Assembly (NCBI GenBank): GCA_964443875.1
Contig: CAYUET010000032.1
Location: 1 to 31,384 of the forward strand
Source of the DNA: CAYUET01 sp964443875
GTDB taxonomy: Bacteria > Auribacterota > JAFGBW01
Length of the DNA: 31,384 nt
Direction of reading: 5' to 3'
The notes under the pieces are model-generated. The model had not been told where the DNA came from. It saw only the letters and a program-made list of their open reading frames with translations, and searched no databases. This document shows positions 15,392 to 23,622 of this stretch, in pieces. Within the stretch, counting starts at the first letter, position 1, and the number at the start of each line of letters is the position of its first letter. Made by a program: the position numbers and the translations under genes.

Positions 15392-15420
15392 TTGATTTTT
15401 TTATAAAACAATGCTATAAA
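15392..15420 (+). promoter_or_regulatory. Sigma70-type promoter for a leaderless mRNA
   Basis: TTGATT (15392-15397), a 17-bp gap, then TATAAA (15415-15420). The ATG of the small YjfB-like gene begins 6 nt further on, where transcription should start. No ribosome binding site is present. Confidence 0.65.
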
Positions 15421-15426
15421 ACAGCC

Positions 15427-15636
15427 ATGGATATAGAAAGTCAATATTCTGATCTTGTAAATCTGACGCAGACCCAAAACACGGTTCAAAACAGTGATCT
15501 GGCAAGCGGAAAGATGGGTTTAAGCAAACTCGAGCTTCAGCAGCAGATTTCCCTGGGAATGATGAAACAGGCAATCGACGCACCCAAACAGGTTTTAAAA
15601 CTCATCACCGATAAATCCGTGGATATTTACGCCTGA
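15427..15636 (+). CDS. YjfB-like small protein (putative motility protein family)
   Basis: I choose the ATG at 15427, giving 69 aa that begins MDIESQY. A longer frame from 15385 would run through the promoter and does not fit the family. The segment LSKLELQQQISLGMMKQAID followed by APKQVLKLI resembles the YjfB_motility family (short proteins with an LQQQxSxxxLKxxLD helix). The cellular role of that family is not well defined. The gene is transcribed from its own promoter and converges on guaA, with only 10 bp between stop codons. Confidence 0.65.
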   Translation: MDIESQYSDLVNLTQTQNTVQNSDLASGKMGLSKLELQQQISLGMMKQAIDAPKQVLKLITDKSVDIYA

Positions 15637-15646
15637 ACTGAAAGAC

Positions 15647-17194
15647 TTATTCCCACTCAATGGTGGCTGGCGGTTTTGAAGAAATATCGTAGACCACCCT
15701 GTTGACTCCGTCCACTTCATTGATAATGCGGTTGGAAATTTTAGCCAGAAGATCATAGGGAAGTCTTACCCAGTCTGCAGTCATTCCATCGAAACTGTCA
15801 ACAGCGCGAAGGGCAATCACATTTTCATAGGTTCTGTCGTCGCCCATAACCCCTACTGTTTTTAAAGGAAGTAAAATGGCAAAGGACTGCCAGATTTTCT
15901 GATAGAGTCCGGCTTTCTTGATTTCCTCCCCGACAACAGCATCCGCTTCCCTTAAAATATCGCAGCGCTCACGGGTGATTTCCCCGAGGATGCGCACGGC
16001 AAGCCCTGGGCCCGGAAAAGGCTGACGGCTGATGATTTCTTCAGAGATTCCCAGGAGTCTTCCGACTTCACGGACTTCATCCTTGAAAAGTTCCCTTAAG
16101 GGTTCAACCAGTGACATTTTCATTTTTTCAGGAAGCCCGCCCACATTGTGATGGCTTTTAATCGTTACCGAAGGACCGCCTTTGGCAGAGACTGATTCAA
16201 CGACATCCGGGTACAGAGTCCCCTGAGCCAGAAAACGGATTTCTCCGATTTCTTTGGCGTGTTTATCAAAAATATCAATAAAGGCATGGCCGATTTTTTT
16301 TCTTTTAACTTCAGGATCAACAACACCTTCAAGCTCTTTAAGAAATTCCACTTCCGCATCCACAACAATAAGGTTCATGTTGAACTGGCTTCGGATCAGA
16401 TTTTCCACTTTTTCACGTTCGCCCTTTCTTAAGAGCCCGTTGTCCACAAAAATGCAGGTCAGATTGGTACCAATGGCCTTGTGAATCAGAACAGCAACAA
16501 CCGTGCTGTCCACTCCTCCGCTTAAGGCACAGATGACTTTTTCATTCCCGACTTTTGCGCGGATTTCCTCCACGTTCTTATCAATGAAAGAAGCCATGGA
16601 CCAGGTTTGCCTGCAGCCGCAGATGGAAAACAAAAAGTTCTCAATCATTTTTTTTCCGAAATCCGTATGGGTGACTTCAGGGTGAAACTGCAATCCGTAT
16701 ATTTTTTTCCCAGGGTGATAAATGGCGGCATAAGGGGTGTTGTCCGATGTTCCGGCTTCAATAAAATCCGCAGGAACAGAAGCCACTGCATCGCCATGAC
16801 TCATCCACACTTCAAGTCTCGCAGGAACAGACGAAAAAAGAGGGCAGGAGGCATTCGGTTTAAAACCGGCTCTGCCGTATTCAGCCTTATCGGAACGGGA
16901 GACCTTTCCCCCCAGAAGATGGGTAATTAGCTGCATTCCATAGCAAATCGCCAGAATCGGTATACCGAGTTCCAGAACCCTGGGGTCCACAGTCGGTGCC
17001 TCCGGGGTGTAAACAGAGCTTGGCCCTCCGGAAAGAATAATACCGGAGGGAGCCATTTCCCTGATTTTTTCCAGTGGAAAATGACAGGGTTTGATCTCGG
17101 AATAAACATGCTGTTCACGGATTCTTCTTGCAATCAGCTGGGTGTATTGCGAACCAAAATCTAAAATTAAAATGGAATCACTGTTTATTTTCAT
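15647..17194 (-). CDS. guaA: GMP synthase (glutamine-hydrolysing)
   Basis: This 515-aa protein has full length. It converts XMP to GMP with ATP and glutamine. The class I amidotransferase domain has LDFGSQYTQLIARRIRE, the nucleophile Cys84 in ICYGMQ, and His171/Glu173 in LQFHPEVTHTD. The ATP-pyrophosphatase domain has the P-loop ALSGGVDST (residues ~223-231). The C-terminal dimerisation domain ends with PPATIEWE, the usual family ending. There is no clear ribosome binding site before the ATG. It is a single gene on this strand, facing the YjfB-like gene and divergent from the SYLF gene. Confidence 0.98.
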   Translation of the reverse strand: MKINSDSILILDFGSQYTQLIARRIREQHVYSEIKPCHFPLEKIREMAPSGIILSGGPSSVYTPEAPTVDPRVLELGIPILAICYGMQLITHLLGGKVSRSDKAEYGRAGFKPNASCPLFSSVPARLEVWMSHGDAVASVPADFIEAGTSDNTPYAAIYHPGKKIYGLQFHPEVTHTDFGKKMIENFLFSICGCRQTWSMASFIDKNVEEIRAKVGNEKVICALSGGVDSTVVAVLIHKAIGTNLTCIFVDNGLLRKGEREKVENLIRSQFNMNLIVVDAEVEFLKELEGVVDPEVKRKKIGHAFIDIFDKHAKEIGEIRFLAQGTLYPDVVESVSAKGGPSVTIKSHHNVGGLPEKMKMSLVEPLRELFKDEVREVGRLLGISEEIISRQPFPGPGLAVRILGEITRERCDILREADAVVGEEIKKAGLYQKIWQSFAILLPLKTVGVMGDDRTYENVIALRAVDSFDGMTADWVRLPYDLLAKISNRIINEVDGVNRVVYDISSKPPATIEWE

Positions 17195-17313
17195 AATAAG
17201 GGCTAAGAATCACTATAAATACAAGCCTCCGTCAAGATAAAAATGATAATTTTTCTTTACTTTTTCAAATGCCTTGGACATGTTTACCGCAACCCTTAAA
17301 AGGAAATTGAGAC

Positions 17314-18015
17314 ATGAAAAATTTTCATTTATTCCTGGCATTGACCGGCTTTGTCTTTTGTTTAACGTCGCCTTTTGCAGACGTAAGTTCAAAACAGGAA
17401 GCTTTGATTCACTCGGCCAAAGGCGTGCTTGAAGATATGTCCCTTGCACCGGATAAGGAAAGGGTAAACCGATTTTTCGAAAATGCCATAGCCATCGGTA
17501 TTTTTCCGGAAATGAAAAAGGGGGGATGGTTTATCGGGGGGATGAAGGGAAAAGGAGTCGTGCTCCACAAAAAAGCCAATGAGAAATGGAGTACCCCGGC
17601 ATTTTTTAAAATTCGCGGAGGAAGCCTCGGCCTTCAGGTCGGGATTCAGGAAATCGATCTGATCCTTTTTTTCATGACGGAAGAATCCTTCCAGAATTTC
17701 ATGAATAATTATGTCAATATCGGGATAAATCTCACGGCAAGTGCAGGCCCCTTTGGCAGGGATTTTTCCTATTCTCCAAAGGACTACCGCATGAAACCCG
17801 GTGAAGCCATCTATGCCTATTCCAGATGCAAGGGGTTATTCGCAGGAATTGCCGCCTCAGGTCTTAAAATCAGTTTTGATTCAAAATCCAATAATGCCTA
17901 TTATGGAGATGAGTATACGCCCATGATGATTTTTGAAGGAAACCTAGTAACCCAGTACCCTGACAGTGCCCGAAAACTGATGGAAGGCATCAACAGACTA
18001 CACCAAGGAACATAA
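17314..18015 (+). CDS. Secreted SYLF (Ysc84-type) domain protein
   Basis: This 233-aa protein has a signal peptide (residues ~1-22) and a SYLF domain: AIAIGIFPEMKKGGWFIGG, GKGVVLHKK, WSTPAFFKIRGGSLGLQVGI, and later TASAGPFGRDFSY. SYLF domains bind lipids; in bacteria they are periplasmic or outer-membrane proteins of unclear role. An AAGGAAA ribosome binding site lies before the ATG. The DAHP synthase starts 3 bp after its stop, so the two are co-transcribed, though no functional link is evident. Confidence 0.88.
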   Translation: MKNFHLFLALTGFVFCLTSPFADVSSKQEALIHSAKGVLEDMSLAPDKERVNRFFENAIAIGIFPEMKKGGWFIGGMKGKGVVLHKKANEKWSTPAFFKIRGGSLGLQVGIQEIDLILFFMTEESFQNFMNNYVNIGINLTASAGPFGRDFSYSPKDYRMKPGEAIYAYSRCKGLFAGIAASGLKISFDSKSNNAYYGDEYTPMMIFEGNLVTQYPDSARKLMEGINRLHQGT

Positions 18016-18018
18016 GCT

Positions 18019-19107
18019 ATGATTATTGAAATTGAAAAAGAATATGAAAAAACGATCCATGAAATCCAGGAGATGGTGCTTTCTAAAAATTGCCATCCGG
18101 ACGTGCTTTACGGCGATCTTTATACCGTCATCGCCGTTGAAGGGGATGCAAGCCAGATCGATTCGAATCTGGTTGAAACCTTTCCGGGCGTGGTCCGTAC
18201 CTGGAGGATTTCCTCCCCTTACAAAACCATTGCCAGAAAAGTCATCGGAGATCAGCATCATAAAGTAGAAAGAGAAAGGCTGAAGGTTTCTATCCAGGGT
18301 CCTGACGGATTCACCCGTATCATCAGTGATGATAAGCCTATATTTATGGCAGGTCCCTGCGCTGTGGAAAGCTATGATCAGCTGGCAAAAATCGGCGAAG
18401 GACTGGCAAAAATTGCTGACAAATACAATATCCGGGACCGCATGATCTTAAGAGGCGGAGCCTTCAAACCCAGGACAAAGCCCTGGGATTTCAGAGGCCT
18501 TGGCTTTGAGGCCTTAAGTTTTCTGGATAAGGTCAAAGCCAATACCGGACTTCCTTATGTGACGGAAGTCATGTCCATTGACCAGGTGGAGGAAGTCTCA
18601 CAACGGGCCGATGTCATGCAGGTGGGAACAAGAAATTATCAGAACTTCAACCTTCTTGAAGCTTTGGGAAAGACAGGGAAACCTATTCTTTATAAAAGAG
18701 GGGTAGCCGCTGAACTCGATGAATGGCTTTCTGCTGCGGAATACATTGCTCTTCAGGGGAATAAAAACATCCTGCTCTGCGAACGCGGAGTAAAGTCCAC
18801 TACCCACGGCGACTATAACCGTTCCCATATTGATTTTGATGTGGTCAAAGCCATCAAGGACAAGACCATTCTTCCTGTGATTGTGGACCCGAGTCACAGT
18901 TCAGGCGTTGCCGATCTGGTGCCTTTTCAGTTCTGTGCAGCAGGAGCCTATAAATCCAACGGCACCATTGTGGAAGTCATTGCCGATGACACAGAAAGGA
19001 AATGCGTTCAGTGCGATGCCCGTCAGGCGGTAAGACTTAAGGTGTATGAAAAAATGATCCGCTTTCAGCTTGAGCTGGAAAAAATCCAGATTGATTTTGC
19101 CGAATAA
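18019..19107 (+). CDS. aroF: 3-deoxy-7-phosphoheptulonate (DAHP) synthase with N-terminal regulatory domain
   Basis: This 362-aa protein makes DAHP from PEP and erythrose 4-phosphate, the first step of the shikimate pathway. Residues ~1-85 form a ferredoxin-like regulatory domain, as in type I-beta enzymes of Thermotoga, where it confers feedback control. The barrel has FMAGPCAVES, RGGAFKPRTKPWDFRG, YVTEVM, MQVGTRNYQNF, LCERG and VIVDPSHSSG. Metal and substrate residues (Cys in GPC, His in PSHS) are present. A terminator follows at once. Confidence 0.95.
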   Translation: MIIEIEKEYEKTIHEIQEMVLSKNCHPDVLYGDLYTVIAVEGDASQIDSNLVETFPGVVRTWRISSPYKTIARKVIGDQHHKVERERLKVSIQGPDGFTRIISDDKPIFMAGPCAVESYDQLAKIGEGLAKIADKYNIRDRMILRGGAFKPRTKPWDFRGLGFEALSFLDKVKANTGLPYVTEVMSIDQVEEVSQRADVMQVGTRNYQNFNLLEALGKTGKPILYKRGVAAELDEWLSAAEYIALQGNKNILLCERGVKSTTHGDYNRSHIDFDVVKAIKDKTILPVIVDPSHSSGVADLVPFQFCAAGAYKSNGTIVEVIADDTERKCVQCDARQAVRLKVYEKMIRFQLELEKIQIDFAE

Positions 19108-19129
19108 TATAGAGTACAATGAAGCCAAC

Positions 19130-19160
19130 GCCCTGTCCTCTTAAAGGACAGGGCTTTTTT
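19130..19160 (+). terminator. Rho-independent terminator after DAHP synthase
   Basis: GCCCTGTCC and GGACAGGGC form a 9-bp stem around a 7-nt loop, followed by six T. It ends the SYLF-DAHP synthase transcript. Confidence 0.93.
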
Positions 19161-19202
19161 GAACGCATTTCGGCAAATTGAAAGCAACACAAGGAAAGAC
19201 TC

Positions 19203-19808
19203 ATGAAAATCCGGCAGGGCTTTACGCTGGTTGAAATTTTAGCGGTCATAGGAATCATCATTGTCTTAATGGCTTTTATTCTGCCCACAGTCACAAGCTC
19301 CATGCTGAAAGCCAATATTGCGGCTGCCAAGGCAAACCTAGAAAAAATTGAAATGGCGGTGCGAAACTATGAATCCGCCTTTGGAATCTATCCTCCGGAC
19401 CTTTCATACCAATATCTGGGAGAAATAAAAACATCCCGCAATTTCGGAGCGGTACGGCCCATGCTTCAGTATGAAAAGAGCCAGACCATGGCCGGAAAGT
19501 CAGCCGCAGAAAAAGATCTTGTTTATAAAGACCCCTGGGGAAACCGTTATTATTTTTTTTATTATGATAACGAAGTGCCGCAGGGAGATACGGCTGAATT
19601 TACTCCCTTGAAAATCTTTTTAACAAAAAACACCCCTCTAGGCAGAGCAGAAAGACGACATTTAATCCTTGATCCCGGACCCAATAATGACTATTCAACT
19701 AAAAAACTCCAGCAGGGATTTCTTGTCTGGTCCAGGGGGCCGGATACAGTTACCGGAAGCGATGATGATATCGGGAACTGGGGATTTACAAGGAACAAAA
19801 TGTTATGA
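19203..19808 (+). CDS. Type II secretion-like pseudopilin 1
   Basis: This 201-aa protein has a prepilin signature at the N-terminus: basic MKIRQ, processing site G-F, then FTLVEILAVIGIIIVLMAF with the conserved Glu5. The C-terminal region GPDTVTGSDDDIGNWG resembles the acidic calcium-binding loop of GspG-type major pseudopilins. It overlaps the second pseudopilin gene. No ATPase, platform, secretin or prepilin peptidase gene is present here, so the assembly machinery must lie elsewhere. It may be a minor or specialised subunit. Confidence 0.87.
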   Translation: MKIRQGFTLVEILAVIGIIIVLMAFILPTVTSSMLKANIAAAKANLEKIEMAVRNYESAFGIYPPDLSYQYLGEIKTSRNFGAVRPMLQYEKSQTMAGKSAAEKDLVYKDPWGNRYYFFYYDNEVPQGDTAEFTPLKIFLTKNTPLGRAERRHLILDPGPNNDYSTKKLQQGFLVWSRGPDTVTGSDDDIGNWGFTRNKML

Positions 19809-20305
19809 TGAAAACAAAGGCCTTTACGCTGATTGAACTGCTGGTCGTGATCTCCATTATTATTGTACTTCTGGGACTTACCGGAGCCGGAGTCTTTTCC
19901 GCCATCAACAAAGCCAAGGTTCAAAAGGCTAAAACAGAAATGCTCAACCTTCTTGCAGCAGTCAAGATGTACCGTTCCGACACCGGACTTCAGCCCGGAG
20001 GAATTACTGAAAAATTCCTTGGCGGAAATACCAAGGATAAAGTATACGGGACTTCAACAGAAGATACAGCCATTGTTTTCGGACCCTACTATGAATTCAA
20101 GGACAGTAATGCCGAAATGTCCGGATCTTATTACACCCCTGTAGATCCCTGGGGAGAGGAATATAAATACATTGCTCCTTTCGGTTCTACCTCAGGCCTT
20201 CCTGCGGAAGGAGCCCGCATTGTGAAAAACGGCGGAACCGTACTTTATTCCAAAGGCCCCAATGGAACTAATGGAGACTCAGATGACATCGGAACCTGGC
20301 AGTAA
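19805..20305 (+). CDS. Type II secretion-like pseudopilin 2
   Basis: This 166-aa protein has the prepilin signature KAFTLIELLVVISIIIVLLG (cleavage after the Ala before FTLIE). The C-terminal GPNGTNGDSDDIGTWQ is close to that of pseudopilin 1 and to GspG's acidic loop. The VDPWGEEYKY stretch is also typical of GspG, and pseudopilin 1 has KDPWGNRYYF. Two candidate starts exist (ATG 19805 or 19808); both give nearly the same protein. The pair probably arose by duplication and may form a heteromeric pseudopilus. Confidence 0.88.
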   Translation: MMKTKAFTLIELLVVISIIIVLLGLTGAGVFSAINKAKVQKAKTEMLNLLAAVKMYRSDTGLQPGGITEKFLGGNTKDKVYGTSTEDTAIVFGPYYEFKDSNAEMSGSYYTPVDPWGEEYKYIAPFGSTSGLPAEGARIVKNGGTVLYSKGPNGTNGDSDDIGTWQ

Positions 20306-20317
20306 AGGGAAAAGATT

Positions 20318-20878
20318 ATGAGAATTATTTTAGCTTCCCAATCCCCCCGCCGCCGTAAAATTCTTGAAAACCATGGTTTTGAAGTACTCGTTCAAAAACC
20401 TGTTAATGTCTGTGAACTGGATTTGGGTGAGGAAGGCCTGGACACCCCTGAAAAAGTGGTGTGTGAAAATGCCCGGCTCAAAGTGCTTTCCATTGTCCCT
20501 AAAGAACACACCTGGGTTGTGGGTTCTGATACCCTTGTTATTCTGAACGGAAAACATTATGGAAAACCTGAAACCCGGGAAGAAGCCGTTCAATTTTTGA
20601 CCGAACTTTCCGGAAAAACCCATGAAGTGTACAGCAGCTATTGCTTAAAATTGAACGGTCACATGGAACTGGGTTTTGATGTCACCGAGGTGACCTTCAA
20701 GCCCCTTTCCCGTGAGGAAATTGACCGTTATATTGAAACTGTTCACGTGATGGACAAAGCCGGAGCCTATGCGGTTCAGGAAGGCGGGGAGGAAATTGTG
20801 GCTTCCCTTGAAGGCTCTTTTTATACGGTTATGGGCCTTCCGATTGAAAAAATTCTGCCTATCCTGAGTTCAGAATGA
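20318..20878 (+). CDS. maf: Maf family nucleotide pyrophosphatase
   Basis: This 186-aa protein of typical length cleaves non-canonical or modified nucleoside triphosphates to monophosphates. The N-terminal signature ASQSPRRRKILE, the catalytic-type WVVGSDTLV and the KPETREEAVQFLTELSGKTH segment are all present. KAGAYAVQEGG near the C-terminus is also typical. It starts 12 bp after the second pseudopilin and overlaps queH by ATGA. Confidence 0.95.
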   Translation: MRIILASQSPRRRKILENHGFEVLVQKPVNVCELDLGEEGLDTPEKVVCENARLKVLSIVPKEHTWVVGSDTLVILNGKHYGKPETREEAVQFLTELSGKTHEVYSSYCLKLNGHMELGFDVTEVTFKPLSREEIDRYIETVHVMDKAGAYAVQEGGEEIVASLEGSFYTVMGLPIEKILPILSSE

Positions 20879-21468
20879 AAACAGACTCAGTGTTCATTCC
20901 TTTAAAAGCACCTCTGGATATGAAAAAAATTCTTCTGCATGTCTGCTGTGCGCCCTGTTCAGGTGCTATTATAGAAGAACTGCTCCATTCCGGGATCGAA
21001 CCTTTCCTTTATTTCTGTAATCCCAATATTTATCCTGAAGAAGAATATTTAAAACGTAAAATCGAAGTGATCCGTTTTGCAGAAACCAAAAAGCTTCCGT
21101 ATTTTGATCCGCCCTACGATCCCACCTTCTGGAATCAAAGTATTCGAGGTCTTGAAAAGGAACCTGAAAAAGGAAAACGATGTACGGTCTGTTTTGAATT
21201 CCGTCTCAAGGAAACTGCCCGTTTTGCCGCAGAAAAAGAATTTCCTGTTTTTGCAACCACCCTAGGCATTTCCCGTTGGAAAGATATGGATCAGGTGAAT
21301 GCGTCCGGTAAAAAGGCACAGGCCCTTTATTCGAAACTTACCTTCTGGCCCCATAACTGGCGTGAAAATGAAGGCCAGAAACGGATGGGGGAGATTGCCA
21401 AAAGGGAAAATTTCTATAGACAGAATTATTGCGGATGCCTTTATTCCATGCGGAAGAAAACACAATGA
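20875..21468 (+). CDS. queH: Epoxyqueuosine reductase QueH
   Basis: QueH is the non-cobalamin epoxyqueuosine reductase (DUF208) that finishes queuosine synthesis in tRNA. The enzyme uses an Fe-S cluster and metal bound by paired Cys: Cys24, Cys25 and Cys28 in LHVCCAPCSG, then CTVCFEFRL and YCGCLYS. YFCNPNIYPEEEY and TTLGISRWKD are family signatures. A second ATG (MKKILLHVCC, 20920) fits the usual N-terminus better. The ATG at 20875 overlaps the maf stop and would add 15 residues. It overlaps crcB. Confidence 0.95.
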   Translation: MKTDSVFIPLKAPLDMKKILLHVCCAPCSGAIIEELLHSGIEPFLYFCNPNIYPEEEYLKRKIEVIRFAETKKLPYFDPPYDPTFWNQSIRGLEKEPEKGKRCTVCFEFRLKETARFAAEKEFPVFATTLGISRWKDMDQVNASGKKAQALYSKLTFWPHNWRENEGQKRMGEIAKRENFYRQNYCGCLYSMRKKTQ

Positions 21469-21854
21469 AAACCTTAAGTGCATTTTTCTGGGTGGGTGCA
21501 GGAGGGGCTTTGGGAGCAATGCTCCGCTATTCCTTTACTCTTTATTTTCAGAAATTCTCCATCGTTTTTCCCTGGGGAACTTTTGTCTCCAATGTCCTGG
21601 GTTGCCTGATTATCGGCGCCCTAAGCCAGATCGTTTTTCAGACCCAGATGGTTTCCCCTGAAATGAGACTCTTATGGGTGACCGGTTTTTGCGGAGGACT
21701 CACCACCTGGTCTTCCTTGGTCTATGAATCCATGGAAATGACAAAAATTTCTGAATGGTTTTATCTTGCCCTGTACGCAGGGGGAACCTTTGTCATTTCC
21801 CTTTTAGCTTTTTATATGGGAATGGTTGGCATAAAACTCCTATTAAAAGGATAA
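21465..21854 (+). CDS. crcB: Fluoride channel CrcB/Fluc
   Basis: I place the start at ATG 21465, overlapping the queH stop (ATGA), giving 129 aa and four membrane helices. A longer frame begins inside queH. Family marks are GGALGAMLRY in helix 1, WGTFVSNVLGCLIIGAL in helix 2, and TGFCGGLTTWSSLVYE in helix 3. Dual-topology dimers of this protein export fluoride. No fluoride riboswitch is seen upstream, and the gene is embedded in an operon. Confidence 0.95.
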   Translation: MKTLSAFFWVGAGGALGAMLRYSFTLYFQKFSIVFPWGTFVSNVLGCLIIGALSQIVFQTQMVSPEMRLLWVTGFCGGLTTWSSLVYESMEMTKISEWFYLALYAGGTFVISLLAFYMGMVGIKLLLKG

Positions 21855-21858
21855 TCCT

Positions 21859-22212
21859 ATGGAAGAATTAAATGGTACTGCAAAACTGCTTCGGATTTTT
21901 CTGGGGGAGTCAGACAAACTTCATCACAAACCCCTGTGTGAATACATTGTAGAAGAAGCAAAAAAAACAGGGCTTGCCGGTGCAACGGTATGGAAGGGAA
22001 TGATGGGATTCGGCCCCACAAGCCGGATACGCACCTCCAAAATCATGGATCTTTCAAGCGATCTGCCTGTGATTGTGGAAATTTTTGATGAGGAATCAAA
22101 GATCAACAACTTTATCCCGAAACTTCATGATTTTTTTGACCAGGCCCAAAGCGGAGGCGTTGTCACTGTGGAAAGGGTTGAAATTATCCGCTATCTGCAC
22201 GGACATAAGTAA
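21859..22212 (+). CDS. DUF190 family protein
   Basis: This 117-aa cytoplasmic protein is of the PII-like DUF190 type, often next to crcB. Visible family segments are AKLLRIFLGESDKLHHKPL, AGATVWKGMMGFGPTSRIRT and LPVIVEIFDEESKI. It probably regulates or assists the fluoride channel (inference from repeated neighbourhood in other genomes). It starts 4 bp after crcB. Confidence 0.93.
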   Translation: MEELNGTAKLLRIFLGESDKLHHKPLCEYIVEEAKKTGLAGATVWKGMMGFGPTSRIRTSKIMDLSSDLPVIVEIFDEESKINNFIPKLHDFFDQAQSGGVVTVERVEIIRYLHGHK

Positions 22213-22231
22213 AACAGAAGACCCCCTCCTA

Positions 22232-22259
22232 TTGACAAGTCCCTCCTGTGTGTTATCCT
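22232..22259 (+). promoter_or_regulatory. Promoter for the kinase-fold gene
   Basis: TTGACA (22232-22237) and TATCCT (22254-22259) are separated by 16 bp. Downstream, AAGGA at 22267-22271 is a ribosome binding site 7 nt before the ATG at 22279, so this gene is read the ordinary way. Confidence 0.6.
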
Positions 22260-22278
22260 TTTACTTAAGGATAATTCT

Positions 22279-23571
22279 ATGTTCAAAAAATTTATTTATT
22301 TTTATACAGCAGTCTGTTTATTTTCAACAGGAGCTTTGGGTTTCAAAAACTCAAACCTTTTATCAAAAAATACCCTGGCTCCCAGACATATTCTTACTGA
22401 GACCTTTGATGATCCGGACTCCCTGCCCCTGGAAACCGATATGCTTTTAAGAATGTTTGCGTTTACAGAGGAAAAGGATTTTTCTCCTCTTGAACCGGTC
22501 GTTCAAGGCAGGGAACCGGTCAAAAGAGATCCAGCCGTCATAGCCCTGACCAGGCTTTATAAAAACAACCGGCTTGCCCGTCACTGGCTTTTAAAAATAC
22601 TTCCCGGTCTTAACCGTACGGATTACCTGGTTTGGCAGGATGAAGTCTTAACGCCCAATCCGGAAAGAATACTCGAAAGTCTGGAAGAATATCTGAAACA
22701 GCATTCAGCAGAAACGGTACCTGAGGATTCCCTCACCATCAATCTTTCAGAAGATGGACTGGATGAATGGATGTTTAAACCCTCCCTTCAGACTTTCCGT
22801 GAAATCAAAGGAATTCGTTTTTCAGGCAACAACCTTTATCCGATGACCCGCTATGAACAGAAAGTTTTAAGTCTCAAACAGGGAGACCGGATTGTTTTCA
22901 AAAATAAAACCTTTACCCTGGGGAAATTTCTCGGCGCTGGAAATACCAATCATGTTTTTGAAGTGGCCGGTGAAGAAAAGGTCATCAAAATTCCCCTCCT
23001 GGCTTCACCGCGTTATAAACATCTGGAAGAATCCCGAAAACATGGGATTCAATACACCAAGGTTTTTCTGGACTCTGTAAAACTGATGAAAAAAGATAAA
23101 GTCACCTTTAATACGGTTAAAATTTATAATGAGGAAAACGATACCGATTTTATTGTGGCTGAAAAAATCCAGGGTTTTTCCCTTCTGGACTGGCTCCTCT
23201 TTTTAAAAAATAAATATGCACCAGACGGCTTTGACAGCACCATTCTCCAGAAACTTGATTCCTTTGAAAGTCTGCAGCTTGATAAGCTCGTTGAATTTTT
23301 CAGACCCTTTGACCATGCCATGATTTTTGATTTCCATGTCGGACAGATCTTTTATGATCTTAAAAAAGACCGCTGGGTCCTGATCGACTGGGTGAGCTAC
23401 AAACCGACGCATTATTCAGCTTTATCCGGAAAGGATTTTGTCGGCTCCATCTGGACTCCGATTCATGAGATGAGCGAAACCTTTTATGTTCTTTTGTCTC
23501 ATCAGCTGATCCAAAAAACAATTGAAACCCCTTTTGATCCCTTAAGCGTTATTCTGGATACTTCCGTCTAA
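22279..23571 (+). CDS. Exported protein with a protein-kinase-like fold
   Basis: This 430-aa protein begins with a hydrophobic signal-like segment (residues ~1-21). Residues ~1-200 are not recognised. From ~205 the pattern is kinase-like: glycine-rich loop GAGNTNHVFEV (219-229), a VAIK-type Lys237 in KVIKI, and FIVAEKIQGFSLLDWL as hinge-type segment. Then come DFHVGQIFYD (Asp351, catalytic-loop position) and VLIDW (Asp370, in place of DFG). These residues could bind ATP-Mg, but ATP is scarce outside the cytoplasm. It may be anchored with the domain inside, or work on another substrate. The family is unknown to me. It has its own promoter. Confidence 0.65.
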   Translation: MFKKFIYFYTAVCLFSTGALGFKNSNLLSKNTLAPRHILTETFDDPDSLPLETDMLLRMFAFTEEKDFSPLEPVVQGREPVKRDPAVIALTRLYKNNRLARHWLLKILPGLNRTDYLVWQDEVLTPNPERILESLEEYLKQHSAETVPEDSLTINLSEDGLDEWMFKPSLQTFREIKGIRFSGNNLYPMTRYEQKVLSLKQGDRIVFKNKTFTLGKFLGAGNTNHVFEVAGEEKVIKIPLLASPRYKHLEESRKHGIQYTKVFLDSVKLMKKDKVTFNTVKIYNEENDTDFIVAEKIQGFSLLDWLLFLKNKYAPDGFDSTILQKLDSFESLQLDKLVEFFRPFDHAMIFDFHVGQIFYDLKKDRWVLIDWVSYKPTHYSALSGKDFVGSIWTPIHEMSETFYVLLSHQLIQKTIETPFDPLSVILDTSV

Positions 23572-23587
23572 TCCTGACTTTTCTTTC

Positions 23588-23616
23588 TTGAATTTGGTTC
23601 GGATCTGTATCACAAT
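23588..23616 (+). promoter_or_regulatory. Candidate promoter for leaderless hisA mRNA
   Basis: TTGAAT (23588-23593), a 17-bp gap, then CACAAT (23611-23616), with the ATG 6 nt later. The -10 box is poor. There is no ribosome binding site. The spacing matches the two other leaderless candidates. Confidence 0.35.
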
Positions 23617-23622
23617 AGCTCC

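Noticed and set aside
21429..21464. Longer start for CrcB
   Set aside because: It lies inside queH; the ATGA overlap start matches the family's N-terminus.
21360..21465. Fluoride riboswitch upstream of crcB
   Set aside because: The gene overlaps queH and no leader space exists.
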